Shown: in pieces, positions 7,982-10,900 of the stretch
Numbering within the stretch: position 1 is the stretch's first letter
Layout of the letters: each line of letters opens with the position of its first letter
From: Baffinella frigidus
Taxonomy: Eukaryota > Cryptophyceae > Cryptomonadales > Baffinellaceae
Assembly (NCBI GenBank): GCA_026770585.1
Contig: MU646442.1
Span: forward strand, 475,249-488,953
Length of the DNA: 13,705 nucleotides
Reading direction: 5' to 3'
Position numbers and translations under genes: made by a program
Notes under the pieces: generated by a model
Told to the model about the DNA's origin: nothing
Database searches by the model: none
The model's input: only the letters and a program-made list of their open reading frames with translations

Positions 7982-10900
7982 CGTTCTTTCTCTCTCTCTC
8001 CTCAACTCCACATTCCCACGCCAGGCGTCCGCGCTCCACACATGGCGCGCCGCCGCGCACACCATGCTGGTCAACCGCGGCAAGATGGCCAAGGTCCTCG
8101 GGAGGCTCGCGCACGCGCGAGCCGCCGGGGCGCTGCAAACGTGGAAAGAAGTGGCGCGGGGCGCGAAGGCCGGGGAGCGCAAGGTGGGGAGGGTGCTGGG
8201 GAGGATGATGCACGGGCGTCTGGCGGGGGGGTTGGAGACGTGGCGAGGTGTCACACAGGTTATGAGCCCCCCACCCCCCCCCTCCCTACAAACCCTGAAC
8301 ACTGAATACTGAACACTGAACACTGAACCTTGAAACCTGAACCCTACACCCCAACCTAGGGTGAGAAAAGCAAGGGCGGCACGATGGAACCCTAAACCCT
8401 AAACCTTAGACCCTAGACCCCAAGCCTCAACCCTGAACCTTGAACACTTCACCGTATCCTGGGTTGAGAAACGAGCGCGCGGCATCACAGAGCGGGTTCT
8501 GCGGCGGATGACGCACATCAGCCTAGCTATGTCCCACTTAGATTTGGGCTCCCCATAAATTTGCACCCCCCCCGAAATTGCACAGGTGAATTTTCACCCC
8601 TCCCCCACGAAATTCACATGTAAAGCTAAATCCTACACCCTACACCCTAAACCCTAAACCCTAAACTCTAAACCCTAGACCCTGAACCTCAAACCCTAAA
8701 CTCCAACCCCCAACGCAGGGTGAGAAACGCGCGCGCGGCATCATCGAGCGGGTGCTTCGGCGAATGACGCACGGCTGCCTGGCGCGGACACTCTGCGCAT
8801 GGCGCGAGGGGGCACAGGTTACGAGTCCTCTCGCACTGTTGTTGACTAACCCGGGGGGATTTTGTGCGTGGGCGGTTAACTAATCTGGGTTAGTCAACTA
8901 ATCGGGTTGCGTCTGAACCCTACATCCTGCACCCTAAACCCCAAACCCTAAACCCTAAATAATATCCCAGGGTGGGAAACGTGCGCGCGGCATCATAGAG
9001 CGGGTGCTTCGGCGCATGACGCACGGCTGCTTGGCGCGGACACTCTGCGCATGGCGCGAGGGGACACAGGTCGGAGGCCCCCGAACGACTGCTCCCCAAT
9101 CAACGCCAGGGTCTGTTGCAGGCACGCTCATAACCTAGATGCAAGCTTCACAGGTGAGTCAAACCACACAGCGGAGTACAAAGGGATTTCGTGAATAACC
9201 CACAAGTGGATAGTCCATAGGACCCTACGGTAGGAAATCCGGCTGCAAGCTTCCCAGGTCACAGCACCCCCGTACGACTGCTTCCCAATTCACGCCAGGG
9301 TCGGTGTTCTCAGCAAGTCTTGATCAGTGAGAATAAATGGGGACTCGAGCCAGTGGAGAATAAATGGGGACTCGATGGGGATAATAAACGGGGACTCGAT
9401 AATGAATGGGGACACGAAAATAAATGAGGACTCGATGACAGGTTATGGGGGTGCAGCGGCGGAAGATGGGCGCTGTGCTGCAGCGCATCATGCAAGGTTC
9501 ATACTCCAAGCGACGACAGTGTCTGGGGGTTCAGGGTTCAGGGTTCAGGGTTCAGGGTTTAGGGTTTCCCATGGTTGTCCGAAACCTTCTCTGGGAAACC
9601 TTTCTGAGGAAACGAGCCATTGAATCCAAAACGCGCCGATTTGAGGTTGATTGGGGATACGGTCAGGACCACGTTCTTGGCTGAAGTTAGATGTTGACAT
9701 TGGGAACCCTGCGGCCTCTCGGTATGAACACCGTCCTCTAAACCACCCTCGAATCGATGTCTGTTTCTGTTAAATCCTGGACCCCTAAACCCTGACCCCT
9801 AAACACAAAGCCCTAAATCCCAAACCCGAAACCCGAAACCCGAAACCCGAAACCTCAAACTCCAAACTCCAAACCTGAAAACCCCAAACTCTAAACCCCA
9901 AACAATAAACAATAAACAACAAACACTAAAAAATATATGAAAAAATAATGAAACAATGAAGTTAATAAACAATGAACCAGGCGCGCTGGTGCGAACCTTC
10001 GAAGGCTGGATCGACGCGGCCAGACAGGAGGGCCACCGCAGGAGAACTCTCAACACTGTGGTCATGAAGATCACGCGAGGGGGACTCATCCGGGCATTCG
10101 AGGTCCTCTAAACCTCCCTCGCATCGATGCGGTTTCCATCGAGTCCTAACACCTCAAACCCTGAGGATCGCGCGCCCCTCTCTCGCGAGTATACGTATAT
10201 TGATAGGCCGAAGTTGCGGAAGGCGGGCAGGGAGGAGGGGCCACCGCAGGAGAAGCATCAAAGCTGTCGTTTTGAGGATCACGCGAGGGGGGCTCCTTTG
10301 GGCATTCGAGGTAAAGCTTTTCTCTCCTTTGAGAGGGAGGGCGAACCCCTCTCTTCTTGGGCGTATATCGATAGGCTGCAGGAGGACACTCAACGCTGTC
10401 GTTTTGATGATCACGCGATGGGGACTCATCCGAGCTTTCGAGGTCACGTAACCCCATTTACAGCAGTAGAACCCCCCTATTTTACAGAACCGTCTGTAGC
10501 ATGCTACACAACGTGTGTCGCCACTCCCTCTCATTTGGTCTCTGCTGAGTGCACGCTCAAAGCTGTTGTGGTCAGGATCACGCGAGGGGGACTCCTCCGA
10601 GCTTTCGAGGTCTGATCCCGCCGACAATTTAAATTAAATGCTTGGGGACAGGATTAGGGGTTTTGGGAAATCCAGTCGCGGTTAGTTTTATTGGGAAATC
10701 TAGTAATTCCCACCCGATTTCCATCAAACCTAGTCGTGATGTCCGTACCCGAGCATTTAATTCAAATAATTGGCGGGATGAGGTCGCGCGCCCTTCTCTC
10801 TGTTTTGGCCTATATTGATAGGCCCAAGACGATTCACCTGGCTTAAACCAGAACCCCCAAATCCTTAACCCGAAACCCGAAACCAGAAACCCGAAACCCG

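Noticed and set aside
7427-8323. 298-residue minus-strand open frame and other long frames over the CT repeat
   Set aside because: Most of the frame is an Arg-Glu or Leu-Ser run translated from the CT microsatellite, and the rest is antisense to exons 9 and 10 and to heptamer repeats.
9331-9438. CRISPR-like array
   Set aside because: The short units vary in length and are directly adjacent, with no unique spacers; it is a minisatellite.
10127-10615. 162-residue plus-strand open frame
   Set aside because: It runs through exon-14 copies in the wrong frame (out of register with the conserved Val-Val and Ala-Phe-Glu parts).
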